NCBI GenBank assembly: GCA_036320915.1
Contig: JAXBDG010000019.1
Coordinates: 1,084,836 to 1,148,835 of the forward strand
DNA length: 64,000 nucleotides
Direction of reading: 5' to 3'
Source: Linnemannia elongata
Lineage: Eukaryota; Mortierellomycota; Mortierellomycetes; Mortierellales; Mortierellaceae
Both the position numbers and the translations under genes were made by a program. The notes under the pieces are model-generated. The model did no database searches, was not told where the DNA came from, and saw only the letters and a list, made by a program, of their open reading frames with translations. Of this stretch, positions 52,786 to 61,602 are shown one piece after another. Each line of letters starts with the position of its first letter. The stretch's first letter is position 1.

Positions 52786-54477
52786 CTATGTCCTCACCAA
52801 GACGCACTTCACGACAGACATACCTCTGATTTTAACCTTTCTCTCTGCCAAAAACCTCATCTTGGGGATTTTGTGGATGAGAACCCCGCCATGGTTTCCT
52901 CTGTATTGGCCTCTCCATCTTTCCCAGGTGCCTTCAAGGGACTTTCCAGCCTTGACCTTGAGGCCACATTCGGTGACCAAGTGCCAGTAGCTGTTTCCCC
53001 GGAAATCTGCCAACCCTGCGGCAACAACGGTATATTCTGTGCCTGGGACAAGGATGTTGTAACCAGCGGTAAACAAGGTGGAGTGTGGCTTCCTCATGTA
53101 CCGGACATATCCTTCATGGCTATCGGATGTAGGCTTCTCAACAAGGACTGCTAATGGCCTACTCTTCTTGCTATGCTTCTTCTCCGGCCATCCAATGGAG
53201 ATATTCTTATGCTCCACAATGCCAACCTCCGAGAACTCGTAGACAAGTCCCTCACAGGTGTCTCGAGAGGGAAACATGCCTTTGGTCTTGCCAGCCACCA
53301 ATGTCATGGCTGTGCATCCAGATTCCCTCTCATAGACCTTCTCGCTGATAATCTCCACCACTCCAGCGTCATCCACCTTGACCTTGATGTAATGGATAGG
53401 CCTGTCGTTGAAAGAGTAGTTGGCCAGCAGCAGGGGAGCAAGTTTGGATCCAACGTTCTTCCACATGTATCCATACTTTTTGGAGGTCACCGAGTTCCAC
53501 CAATGGCAGTAGGCAAAGACCTTCTTGGCAGGTATATGCACTGCGACCATGGACTCGATGTAGTTGGCCCTTTCTTTCCACATCTCCTCATAGCTGTGGT
53601 CATAGACAGGACAAGTGCTCAGCAGGGTCCTTGCATCAGCCAACTGGGCCAGGTACTCGTCCAGAGATAACAAGGTACTACCATAGAATGTCAGCTCCAA
53701 GCGGGACATCCCATGGTCTTTGTGGCGAAGCAGCCTTGCCATGAACCTTTTGTCATCATCAGCTACAAGACCCTCCATCCTTGACCCAAGACTTTTACGA
53801 ACCTCAGCGCTCTCCAAGATCTGTACAAACTTGTTGTAGACCTTGTAGCGGATGTTCTTGGTGTCATCTGAACTGCCCATCCAGGAGATACAATGGTCAC
53901 CCACACGACTACGGTCCTTGATGACTGTGGTGATACCATTCCGCAACAGATGTTGCTCAACAAGACGACGTTCTGTGACATATCGGCAGTCGCGGGTCAT
54001 GTCTATGTCATGAAGTACCATATGCTTGCTTCTGAGGGTCTCCAGCATGGGTGACAATGCCAACACAGCCCTCTTTGCTCGGCACTGTTTCAGGGACATC
54101 TTAATGGCAATGTACCCCATGTGGAGGGACTGTCCAGCAAACTCTGCGGCGTACGCTTCCTTCATGTCCTCTGAGAAATACTCCTCGCCGATATTTGTAC
54201 CCGTAGTAACCATCTTAATAGAGTCACAGGGCAAGGAGTGCCTACTACAAAGCTCACGCAACTCTGCCATGTACTTCCCAATGGTTACTCCCTTGGTGTC
54301 CTCAGACAAGGTATTGTAGAGTCCCCACATAACCAAGCTGTCGCAAAACATCTTGGAAAACTTTGCAAAGCCCTGTCTACTCTCTCTGCGGGAACAGGAC
54401 TGCCTACCAAAGTCAGCCAAATTACCGCTGTACTTCTTAAAAACCTCGTTGATAATGGACTCGTTTGATCTTGTCAT
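52786..54477 (-). CDS. Rep-like protein of element A (563 aa)
   Basis: Start MTRSNESIINEVFKKY; B and C begin alike, so I prefer 54477 to the upstream Met at 54513, which lies in the TTTTTAAAAA motif. Conserved blocks: KMFCDSLVMWGLYN, IGKYMAELR, VLHDIDMTRDCRYVT, NIRYKVYNKFVQILES, SRLELTFYG, FAYCHWWNS, KKYGYMW, YSFNDRPIHY and GMFPSRD, then a ~120-aa C-terminal domain (YWHLVTECGLKVKAGKS). The order Asp-rich DIDxxxD strand, YNK, RxELxFYG recalls rolling-circle initiators of the Rep_trans kind (RIDxAxD, YdK, RxE); this is a pattern argument only. The frame is intact although its transposase partner is dead, which suggests independent selection or recent insertion. Confidence 0.75.
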   Translation of the reverse strand: MTRSNESIINEVFKKYSGNLADFGRQSCSRRESRQGFAKFSKMFCDSLVMWGLYNTLSEDTKGVTIGKYMAELRELCSRHSLPCDSIKMVTTGTNIGEEYFSEDMKEAYAAEFAGQSLHMGYIAIKMSLKQCRAKRAVLALSPMLETLRSKHMVLHDIDMTRDCRYVTERRLVEQHLLRNGITTVIKDRSRVGDHCISWMGSSDDTKNIRYKVYNKFVQILESAEVRKSLGSRMEGLVADDDKRFMARLLRHKDHGMSRLELTFYGSTLLSLDEYLAQLADARTLLSTCPVYDHSYEEMWKERANYIESMVAVHIPAKKVFAYCHWWNSVTSKKYGYMWKNVGSKLAPLLLANYSFNDRPIHYIKVKVDDAGVVEIISEKVYERESGCTAMTLVAGKTKGMFPSRDTCEGLVYEFSEVGIVEHKNISIGWPEKKHSKKSRPLAVLVEKPTSDSHEGYVRYMRKPHSTLFTAGYNILVPGTEYTVVAAGLADFRGNSYWHLVTECGLKVKAGKSLEGTWERWRGQYRGNHGGVLIHKIPKMRFLAERKVKIRGMSVVKCVLVRT

Positions 54478-54499
54478 GGTTGAAGTGTGTTTGGGAAAA

Positions 54500-54509
54500 T
54501 TTTTAAAAA
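54500..54509. promoter_or_regulatory. TTTTTAAAAA palindrome between Rep-like and small gene of A
   Basis: It sits just upstream of the Rep-like start (54477) and just downstream of the small gene's stop, so it could serve as promoter of the first or terminator of the second. Confidence 0.55.
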
Positions 54510-54524
54510 CCACTCAAGCCAACC

Positions 54525-54663
54525 ATGGCTCACTGGGATCGATTCATCACACACTCACCAGCTGCCTTATTTGTAAGAAGTCCGCGTTTTAGGAGCTCTA
54601 GGCGGATACCTTTGTAAACCTGCTCTAACATCTCATACATAGCATAGGGATCCCATCTGTCCA
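54525..54663 (-). pseudogene. Small conserved protein of element A, C-terminal fragment
   Basis: Read on the minus strand: WDPYAMYEMLEQVYKGIR, then LLKRGLLTNKAAGECVM and stop. It aligns with the C-terminal half of the B protein at 58255 (CPHTIYSMLEKVYKGIR, GLLTNEAAGEYLM) and of the C protein. The N-terminal half is cut off where the B' terminal repeat begins (54667), showing that B' inserted into this gene. Confidence 0.8.
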
Positions 54664-54666
54664 CAA

Positions 54667-54926
54667 GGGGAGTCATCCGGGACTAGTATAGATAGGCGCT
54701 TCAAGGTGTGTGAGAGTATGCTGCATAGATTACCATATGTTTTAAAAAGGCGGTACCGGGGATGGATGAGTTTAGGATAGAGGGGAGCGTACAGTAGTTC
54801 TAGGTAAAAGAAGTAGGCTCTGGGAGGTTGTGCTGCATGAAAGACCTCGAAGGGGGGGTTGTAGCTTTACTCTGGCTGAAGGGTCTCAACCCCCTGCCAA
54901 AGGATTTGCTCCTCTACCCTCTACTA
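54667..54926 (+). repeat. Left end of an older element B'
   Basis: Almost the same sequence as the left terminal repeat of B (54927 onward), in tandem with it. It starts GGGAGTCATCCGGGACTAG and diverges after TTACTCTGGCTGA. It has the variant TTTAAAAAGGCGGTACC, also present in the outer right copy 58868-59056 but not in B's inner repeats, so the two outer copies belong together. Confidence 0.75.
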
Positions 54927-55230
54927 GGGAGTCATCCGGGACTAGTATAGATAGGCGCTTCAAGGTGTGTGAGAGTATGCTGCATAGATTACCATATGTT
55001 TTAAAAAGTAGGTACCGGGGATGGATGAGTTTAGGATAGAGGGGAGCGTACAGTAGTTCTAGGTAAAAGAAGTAGGCTCTGGGAGGTTGTGCTGCATGAA
55101 AGACCTCGAAGGGGGGGTTGTAGCTTTACTCTGGCTGATGCCCTCAACCCCCCTTTGGTGTTATCCATTGCCGATGACCTACGGTATATGCATGATGTAA
55201 AGGTAACGAATGACAAATGCGGTATGGTAG
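54927..55230 (+). repeat. Left terminal inverted repeat of B
   Basis: It pairs with 58560-58867 and is nearly identical; a few-base difference (AAATGCGG against AAATCGGCGG) is seen near the inner end. It contains TTTTAAAAAGTAGGTACC and a G-run in CGAAGGGGGGGTTGTAG. Confidence 0.88.
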
Positions 55231-55261
55231 ACCAGGTAAGTACAGGATATACAAAACAAAT

Positions 55262-56470
55262 ATGTCAAGCGGCAACGTTCCCGAAAAACTTCAAGATTTG
55301 TTCAGGGCGATTATTCAGGAGGAGTGGACCTTCTTGGATGATCCCTGGCCAATGTACCCAAAAACTCGTAGGGCACACCGGTCTGAGTTCAAGGTCATCA
55401 AGGGTATGCGTCACATGAAATTAGCGGTTATGTCCAAGCTGGGGGCTGTTGCAGTGTACTTCTTCCTGACGGTCCTGTGGAATAAAGTATACTTCCCCGG
55501 TCCGTATAAGGCACTTGAAAAGGGTATTGCCTTCTTATACTTTTTTGTCTCTGGAGAATCCATGGAGTCCATGTCGGTGTTCATGCCCCGGTCATCCTTC
55601 TACGAGATCTTTCGCATGTTCTTCAAGGAGGAAAGGAGCCTGTTCAACAAGGAAATGGCAAGGTGCTTCTCAACCATGTTTTCCACCCCAGAGATACGCA
55701 TGCGATCAGCCAGATGGAGTAACCCAAAGATGTTCAAGCATGTAACACTGCTGCTGGATGGCCATGACACACGGGCAACCTATGGGGAGTTAAAGTCGGA
55801 GATGTACAGCTTTAAGTTCAGGAAGTCAGGCCTCCGCACACAAGTATGCATAGACGTCAACAACATGGTGGTCTTTGTGTCCAAGTCCGAGTCATGTAAG
55901 AAACACAACGATGGTACCATGCTGGTTGACATGGGTGTGGCCAAAAGGATTCATGAGGTGGACTGCATTGGCCTTGATGGTGGATACCCACAGCATATAC
56001 CCAAGCTGCTGGAGAAAGAGCAAGACTTGGATATTCGCAACTTTTGTTTTCCCATACGTAAGCGCAATGGAAAGCCCTTGGATGAGGATGAGGCTACCTT
56101 TAATACGATGTTCGGAGGATTCAGGTCTATGGTTGAAAATACCTTTGGTGAGCTCGGATCCACCTTTGCCAAGTTCAACCATAAAGACGCCATCCGTACC
56201 ACCGACAAGAGGGAGGTTAACATGATGTTGCGGTTGTGCTTTCTGCTGCTAAATGTACGTAATATGTCCAACAACCTCAGCCTGGATATACTACCCCACC
56301 ATATGGAATGGATCGAGGATGGATTCGACTATCCAACCACCAATAAGCCTGTCCTGCAGAACTCCGAGGTAGAGACTGTCCAAAATAGGCTACAGAATGG
56401 ATCTGAACTACAGGAACTCCAGAACGCGTTCTTGGGAATGGACATGTCGGAGGATGACGAGGAACTGTAG
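55262..56470 (+). CDS. PIF/Harbinger-like DDE transposase of element B (402 aa)
   Basis: Start at ATG 55262 (MSSGNVPEKL), the position matching A; the frame is open 15 codons further into the terminal repeat. Residues 84-120 look like a helix-turn-helix (AFLYFFVSGESMESMSVF). The catalytic triad is Asp166 (TLLLDGHDTR), Asp239 (CIGLDGGYPQHIP) and Glu292 (GFRSMVENTFGEL). NDGTMLVDMG lies between, and RLCFLLLNVRNM follows. The spacing and the GYP and vEnxFG contexts fit the DDE_Tnp_4 group used by PIF/Harbinger. In Harbinger elements the partner is a Myb-like protein; here it is a Rep-like protein and a ~93-aa protein, which is unusual. The protein probably cuts and joins element ends in the nucleus. 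Confidence 0.82.
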   Translation: MSSGNVPEKLQDLFRAIIQEEWTFLDDPWPMYPKTRRAHRSEFKVIKGMRHMKLAVMSKLGAVAVYFFLTVLWNKVYFPGPYKALEKGIAFLYFFVSGESMESMSVFMPRSSFYEIFRMFFKEERSLFNKEMARCFSTMFSTPEIRMRSARWSNPKMFKHVTLLLDGHDTRATYGELKSEMYSFKFRKSGLRTQVCIDVNNMVVFVSKSESCKKHNDGTMLVDMGVAKRIHEVDCIGLDGGYPQHIPKLLEKEQDLDIRNFCFPIRKRNGKPLDEDEATFNTMFGGFRSMVENTFGELGSTFAKFNHKDAIRTTDKREVNMMLRLCFLLLNVRNMSNNLSLDILPHHMEWIEDGFDYPTTNKPVLQNSEVETVQNRLQNGSELQELQNAFLGMDMSEDDEEL

Positions 56471-56500
56471 GGCCTGATTTTTGTGGCAGCATGTACCAAG

Positions 56501-56510
56501 TTTTTAAAAA
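56501..56510. promoter_or_regulatory. TTTTTAAAAA palindrome between convergent genes of B
   Basis: ACCAAGTTTTTAAAAACCTTAC lies in the 52-bp gap between the transposase stop and the Rep-like stop. The context CCAAG...CCT is shared with the motif at 52716 in A. Confidence 0.6.
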
Positions 56511-56522
56511 CCTTACCTTACG

Positions 56523-58220
56523 TTACTCCTGGACCAGCTTACACTTCATGTCGTTCGTGCCTTTGGAGCGGACTATGCGTTCTGCAAGGAAGGTCATCTT
56601 TGGCACATGGTGGATTCTTACTTGGCCATTCGTTCCCCTATATTTTCTCCGCCACGTTTCCCACAGGTTACAGAGGGACTTACCGGCTCTAACTCTGGTA
56701 CCACAGTCCATAATTATATGCCAGTACAAAGTCCCGCGAAACTTCTTTAAGCCTGCTGCTGCAATGGTATATATGCGACCTGGCTCAAGCACATTGTAGC
56801 CGGTTCCAAAGGCGGATGAATGTATACTCTGCATATGCTTAACATACTGCCCATCATCGGATCTGCGCTCCACAAGGACTGCTAACGGTGCACTCTCCTT
56901 GTGGTGTCGCCTCTTTGGCCATCCAATGCGGATGTTGTCCACAGATACAATACCCATGTCGGCAAACTTATATACTTCGCGGTCGAACAGTGCGTATGAG
57001 GGGAACATACCCTTGGAACCACCTGGTACCAATGTTTTGGCCTTGCAGCCTGGCTCTCTCTCATACATCTTCTCCTTGGTGACCTCCACTGTACCATTCT
57101 CGCTAACTTTGGCCTCCACATAGTAGATGGGACGGTCGTTGAACGAGTAGTTGGCAACCAGGTGCATGGCAAGCGGTGCTGAAACTTTGGACCACATATA
57201 ACCGTACTTCTTGCGGGTTGTAGAGTTCCACCAGTGGCAGTATGCAAAGACCTTGCTTCCAGGGATATACACCGCGACCATGGCCTTTATAAGCTCAGCA
57301 CGTTCTATCCAGTGCTGTTCATAGCTGTAGTCAAACGTGGTGCAGCCGTCCAAAAGCCTACGCGCATCATCCATCCTATCTTGGTATACCGCCAAAGGGT
57401 GCAGCCTTGAGCCATAAAAGGTTAGCTCCAGCCGTGAAAGGCCATGATCCCTATGGCGCAATAGAGTCCTGGTGAACTTCTCATCTGGATTGGCAACTAT
57501 GTCCTCCATCCTTGAACCGAGACTCTTTCGCACATCCGCGCTTTCGAGCATCTGGACCAGCTTGTTATAGACCTTGCACCTGATATTTTGGGCATTGTCT
57601 GCAGATGCAAACCAGGTCACACAGTGGTCACCCACACGTCCGCGATCGTTAACTATCGTTGAAATGCCCTTAGCCTTCAAGTGCCTCTCCAAATAGGTCC
57701 GGGTTGATACATACCTGCAGTCATGGGTCATGTCGATGTCATGCAGGACAAGGTACCGCTTCCGAAGGATAGGCAGGATGGCAGCCATGGCCATTACCAC
57801 CTTTTTGGCACGGCAGTGGTATAGAGACACCTTGATAGAGACAAATCCGGCAGAGTATGGTCCATTGCTGTGCTCTTGTGCATGTGCGGTTTGGATGTCA
57901 GCAGGGATATACTCTTCGTCCAACAGAGTGCCACTATGCAGCGACTTGATGGAATCGTAAGGTAGATCCGCCTTGCCAAATGCCTCACGTAAGTCAGCCA
58001 TATATTTGCCAATGGACTTGCCCTTGACCTTTTCATCGGCATAGTTGACCGGAGCCCAAAAAACCATACTATCACAGAACATCTTGGAGAACCGTGTGAA
58101 CCCCTTGCGTTTGGTACCTCCAAGACGACCAAGGGGATGTACACATTTGCCAACGTCGGCAAGGTTGTGCGTGTACTTATTGAGGATCTCGTTGATGATA
58201 GCTTCCTTTGACCGTGACAT
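56523..58220 (-). CDS. Rep-like protein of element B (565 aa)
   Basis: MSRSKEAIINEILNKYTHNL starts the protein. Motifs with residue positions: YLVLHDIDMTHDCRYV (156-171), IRCKVYNKLVQMLES (213-227), SRLELTFYG (262-270), FAYCHWWNS (325-333), KKYGYMW, YSFNDRPIYYV, EREPGCKAKTLVPG, and a C-terminal region (TLYWHIIMDCGTRVRAGKS, LWETWRRKYRG) also found in A but lost in C. The order acid strand, YNK, RxE resembles rolling-circle replication initiators; I see no HUH pair and no helicase Walker motif, so the assignment stays tentative. If right, the element combines cut-and-paste and replicative functions. Upstream (58240) is the TTTTTAAAAA motif. Confidence 0.75.
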   Translation of the reverse strand: MSRSKEAIINEILNKYTHNLADVGKCVHPLGRLGGTKRKGFTRFSKMFCDSMVFWAPVNYADEKVKGKSIGKYMADLREAFGKADLPYDSIKSLHSGTLLDEEYIPADIQTAHAQEHSNGPYSAGFVSIKVSLYHCRAKKVVMAMAAILPILRKRYLVLHDIDMTHDCRYVSTRTYLERHLKAKGISTIVNDRGRVGDHCVTWFASADNAQNIRCKVYNKLVQMLESADVRKSLGSRMEDIVANPDEKFTRTLLRHRDHGLSRLELTFYGSRLHPLAVYQDRMDDARRLLDGCTTFDYSYEQHWIERAELIKAMVAVYIPGSKVFAYCHWWNSTTRKKYGYMWSKVSAPLAMHLVANYSFNDRPIYYVEAKVSENGTVEVTKEKMYEREPGCKAKTLVPGGSKGMFPSYALFDREVYKFADMGIVSVDNIRIGWPKRRHHKESAPLAVLVERRSDDGQYVKHMQSIHSSAFGTGYNVLEPGRIYTIAAAGLKKFRGTLYWHIIMDCGTRVRAGKSLCNLWETWRRKYRGTNGQVRIHHVPKMTFLAERIVRSKGTNDMKCKLVQE

Positions 58221-58239
58221 GTTGTTAATAGATTCTTGC

Positions 58240-58249
58240 TTTTTAAAAA
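58240..58249. promoter_or_regulatory. TTTTTAAAAA palindrome between small gene and Rep-like gene of B
   Basis: It lies in the 34-bp gap between the small gene's stop (58255) and the Rep-like ATG (58220). This is the same place as in A (54500) and C (59740, mirrored at 62674). Confidence 0.6.
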
Positions 58250-58254
58250 CTCTC

Positions 58255-58536
58255 TTAGGTGGCCTTCAACTCAGTGCGCATAAGGTACTCACCAGCAGCT
58301 TCGTTGGTCAACAGTCCTTTCTCAGAGAGTTCACGTCGGATACCCTTGTATACCTTTTCCAACATCGAGTAGATAGTATGTGGACACCAGGTTTCACCAA
58401 AGTCAGGAGATTTAGCGCGGTGAATATCCACGAATGCATCAAGGTACACATACATACAGGTCTCTAAGCGATGGTCCGTAATAAATTCAGCGACGACATC
58501 CTGTTGCAAAGATTTATGTGTAAGCGGAATAGGCAT
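58255..58536 (-). CDS. Small conserved protein of element B (93 aa)
   Basis: I start at MPIPLTHKSLQQDVVAEF, because the C homologue (88 aa) starts with MSTRLTKSRQQDVVADF. The frame also opens 16 codons upstream inside the terminal repeat. Conserved features: QQDVVA(E/D)FI, LE(T/M)CM(Y/F)VYLD, a helix LEKVYKGIR and the C-terminal GLLT(N/E)xAAGEY. Predicted mostly helical and soluble. All three elements carry it next to the Rep-like gene, which argues for an obligate partner (DNA-binding accessory or regulator). No known family recognised. Confidence 0.72.
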   Translation of the reverse strand: MPIPLTHKSLQQDVVAEFITDHRLETCMYVYLDAFVDIHRAKSPDFGETWCPHTIYSMLEKVYKGIRRELSEKGLLTNEAAGEYLMRTELKAT

Positions 58537-58559
58537 TGTTGTTTTCTTTGGGGCACCTT

Positions 58560-58867
58560 GTCTACCATACCGCCGATTTGTCATTCGTTACCTTTACATC
58601 ATGCATATACCGTAGGTCATCGGCAATGGATAACACCAAAGGGGGGTTGAGGGCATCAGCCAGAGTAAAGCTACAACCCCCCCTTCGAGGTCTTTCATGC
58701 AGCACAACCTCCCAGAGCCTACTTCTTTTACCTAGAACTACTGTACGCTCCCCTCTATCCTAAACTCATCCATCCCCGGTACCTACTTTTTAAAACATAT
58801 GGTAATCTATGCAGCATACTCTCACACACCTTGAAGCGCCTATCTATACTAGTCCCGGATGACTCCC
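58560..58867 (-). repeat. Right terminal inverted repeat of B
   Basis: Reverse complement of 54927-55230, ending GGATGACTCCC at 58867. The inner end carries the leader of the small gene. Confidence 0.88.
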
Positions 58868-59056
58868 AGAGTAAAGCTACAACCCCCCCTTCGAGGTCTT
58901 TCATGCAGCAAAACCTCCCAGAGCCTACTTCTTTTACCTAGAACTACTGTACGCTCCCCTCTATTCTAAACTCATCCATCCCCGGTACCGCCTTTTTAAA
59001 ACACATGGTATTCTAAGCAGCATACTCTCACACACCTTGAAACGCCTATCTATACT
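58868..59056 (-). repeat. Right end of the older element B' (truncated)
   Basis: A second, slightly diverged inverted copy of the B terminal repeat outside B (ACACATGGTATTCTAAGCAG against ACATATGGTAATCTATGCAG). It lacks the outermost bases because element C starts at 59057. Confidence 0.75.
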
Positions 59057-60781
59057 GGGAATCGTCCAGGGTCCAAATGGTCGTATAACCCATTAAATAT
59101 CCACAGATGTTGTATGAACTGGTGGTGATACAAAGGGTTGTAGATTTTAAAAAGACTGTAGGAATAAAAGGTAGACATCCATAATAGACCATAATGTCCA
59201 GTTGTAATGGAAAAAGAAATGGTAACGAAAGAGTGCTGACATGTTTACATTTGTTCACGCTAGTTAAATCAAGGCGTAAAGGGGGGGTGTAGTTTCAGAA
59301 CGGCCGATGGTCTGACCCCCCACCTACAGCCTTTTCCATTACACATACGCACTCTTGTAAAAACGTTCCACACCAGGCATTATCAAGGGTGTAATTGACG
59401 TTATCATGCATAGTTAAACCGCTGTCCTGCATAAATCATCACTCACCCATTCATCATGTCAACACGTTTAACTAAATCACGCCAGCAAGATGTTGTTGCT
59501 GATTTTATCTATGACAAAAAGCTGGAGATGTGCATGTTTGTCTACTTGGATGAATTCCTGGATTACCATCGCAAACTCTTTCCACAAGATGCCACAACAT
59601 TCGGCACTGACGGTATAAAGAAATTACTTGAAGCATCGTATCAGGCCATCCGTGAGAAAATACGCGAAGATGGATTGCTCACTGAGAAGGCAGCTGGCGA
59701 ATACATGCGTAGAAAGAAGTGAGAGGCCACATTGTGGCGTTTTTAAAAGCTAAATTACAGATTTAACAACTACAAAGGCAAATCATATATACCAATGCTC
59801 TCGCACGAGTCTCTCATCAACATTACGTTTAATCAGGTAGCACATTTGCTATCCGATGTTGGCGCGCTCAAGTCCGTACCAGAAGGCAGCGAGGAACAAA
59901 CCGGGTTTGCCAAGTTTTCTAAGCTATTCTGTGACTCTATGATGTTTTGGGGCTTGTACAATTACGCCGATGACAGTACGAAAGGAACGGCGATTGGAAA
60001 GTACGTTGCTGAACTGCGTGATGCATTAAACCATACAAAGTTGGTCGTTGAGTCTGTAAAGTTAACCCACTCTGGCCAATTACGAGAGTGTGACGAAGAT
60101 GTATACTTTTCGGAACAGATGCTTAGACGCTATAAAAGATCGTTTGATGGAAAAGTATTTACACCAGGATATATTGCCATAAAGGTGTCACTGGATTACT
60201 CCCGCGCAAAGAAAGTGGTACCCATTTTGGCCAATGTTTTGCCTCATTTACAAGAGAGTTTTATAGTATTGCACGACATAGATTTCGCCCATGATTGCAA
60301 GTACAATACAACTCGTGCAATCTTGCGGAAACTCCTTCGAGAAACCAATACGATGGAAGTTGTGGATGATCTACGCAAAGTTGGGCACCACTGCATTTCA
60401 TGGAGGAACACGGCAGAGGACGCAAAAAATATCCGATACAAGGTGTATAACAAATTTGTACAGGTTATGGAGAGTGCCGAGGTGCGAAACAGTCTTGGTT
60501 CTCGCATGGAGGACTTGGTGGAGAAGGGAACCACATTTTCACAGCGTGTCAAACGATACAGGAAGTATGGCTATACTCGTGTTGAACTTACCTTTTACGG
60601 TCCGGCTTTGAGACCCCTCTGGGAATACCAGGATGAAATGGATGAGGTTAAAGCACTCCTACAAGATTGCCGCACATATAAATGTTCTTTCGAAGCACAA
60701 TGGCAGGAACGAGCGAAATGCATTACGTCGATGGTGGCTGTACATTTTCCAAGGGAGCAACTGTTTGCATATTGCCATTGG
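59057..60781 (+). repeat. Left arm of element C palindrome
   Basis: It starts GGGAATCGTCCAGGGTCC and its inner limit is at TTGCCATTGG. The region 59057-59450 outside the genes holds a TTTTAAAAA motif (59147), a G-run (59281-59287) and a C-run, like the terminal repeats of B. Confidence 0.88.
59457..59722 (+). CDS. Small conserved protein of element C, left copy (88 aa)
   Basis: MSTRLTKSRQQDVVADFIYD, then MCMFVYLDEFLDYHRK, LLEASYQAIREKI and GLLTEKAAGEYMRRKK. It has the same architecture as the A and B homologues, without the extra N-terminal codons of B. It is followed by TTTTTAAAA (59740) and the Rep-like gene on the same strand. Exact start may be one or two bases off the printed coordinate. 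Function unknown. Confidence 0.75.
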
Positions 60782-61198
60782 TGGAATTCTGTTACCTCCA
60801 AGAAGTATGGATATATGTGGAGGAAGGTTGACCCTGCCATTGTCCCGTTATTGCTGGCTAACTACTCCTTTAACGATAGACCTATATACTACATAAGCGC
60901 AAGTGTAAGCGACGAAGGCAACGTAGAGATTGGCGATACAGTAACATATATGCGAGAGCCAGGATGTACTGCCATTACATTAGTTCCTGGTTCGCAAAAA
61001 GGCATGTTTCCATCCAGGGAAGCGTCGCCTAATGGTGCGCGTAAGTTTTGCAAAGTAGGAATTGTCGAAGTTGACAATATCTCGATTGCCTGGCCAAAAC
61101 GTGGACATAGAAGTACTAGCAATCCACTGGCAGAAATCTTCGAGTATGGGGAATATTTTAGGCTAGCTCATACTATTGCATATCTTGTATATTTTTAA
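59795..61198 (+). CDS. Rep-like protein of element C, left copy (467 aa, short C-terminus)
   Basis: MLSHESLINITFNQVAHLLS is the start. Shared blocks: LFCDSMMFWGLYNYADD, VLHDIDFAHDCKYNT, NIRYKVYNKFVQVMES, TRVELTFYG, FAYCHWWNS, KKYGYMW, YSFNDRPIYYI and EPGCTAITLVPGSQKGMFPS. After NPLAEIFEYGE it ends with unrelated LAHTIAYLVYF and lacks the ~100-residue C-terminal domain of A and B. It either lost that domain at the palindrome centre or the domain is dispensable. A TTTTTAAAAA motif follows the stop (61192). The putative initiator core is complete. Confidence 0.75.
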   Translation: MLSHESLINITFNQVAHLLSDVGALKSVPEGSEEQTGFAKFSKLFCDSMMFWGLYNYADDSTKGTAIGKYVAELRDALNHTKLVVESVKLTHSGQLRECDEDVYFSEQMLRRYKRSFDGKVFTPGYIAIKVSLDYSRAKKVVPILANVLPHLQESFIVLHDIDFAHDCKYNTTRAILRKLLRETNTMEVVDDLRKVGHHCISWRNTAEDAKNIRYKVYNKFVQVMESAEVRNSLGSRMEDLVEKGTTFSQRVKRYRKYGYTRVELTFYGPALRPLWEYQDEMDEVKALLQDCRTYKCSFEAQWQERAKCITSMVAVHFPREQLFAYCHWWNSVTSKKYGYMWRKVDPAIVPLLLANYSFNDRPIYYISASVSDEGNVEIGDTVTYMREPGCTAITLVPGSQKGMFPSREASPNGARKFCKVGIVEVDNISIAWPKRGHRSTSNPLAEIFEYGEYFRLAHTIAYLVYF

Positions 61199-61602
61199 AA
61201 ACATCAAGGTCATCAACAAGCAGGATTCATGGTGGAATCAAGTCATGGTGAGCAGGTATACTATAGCAATCCCTGTTGAGACTAGATGATGTCCACACGA
61301 AATCTCTGTTCGCTCTCCGTGTTATCACAGTGGAGGGCATCGTGGACTGTGGAGGGAAAGATCACGGGTGGTCTACATCTTGTGTGTAGCCTTCAAGAGT
61401 ATGAAGCAACATTTATTTCTAATTGCTGACATTCAAGACGTGAAGCAACGAAACATGAGCAGATTATTCGCAATGTAATATCATCGACAGGCTAGAGTAT
61501 AAAAGTTTGGTGCAGGTGCTCTGCATGTAACTTGTACTTGGAGATTAGAACCAGGCGATAAATACAAGTGGAAGCTAATGCGCAAGGTATATTCCTTGTT
61601 TT
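61199..61602. other. Non-coding centre of element C
   Basis: It lies between the left Rep-like stop and the right Rep-like stop. It has TTTTTAAAAA at 61192-61201 and TTTTTTAAAA at 61599, and no open frame of note. It is the only unique non-coding part of the element, so it is a candidate origin or regulatory region. Confidence 0.5.

Larger units (their letters stand above)
54927..58867. mobile_element. Element B, complete Rep/DDE element (3941 bp)
   Basis: It is bounded by ~300-bp terminal inverted repeats (54927-55230 and 58560-58867), starting GGGAGTCATCCGGG. Gene order: transposase (+), Rep-like (-), small protein (-), all intact. TTTTTAAAAA motifs lie at 56501 and 58240, with TTTTAAAAA in the terminal repeats. 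No clear target duplication is visible (left flank CTA, right flank AGA). Best reference copy of the family in this window. Confidence 0.82.
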
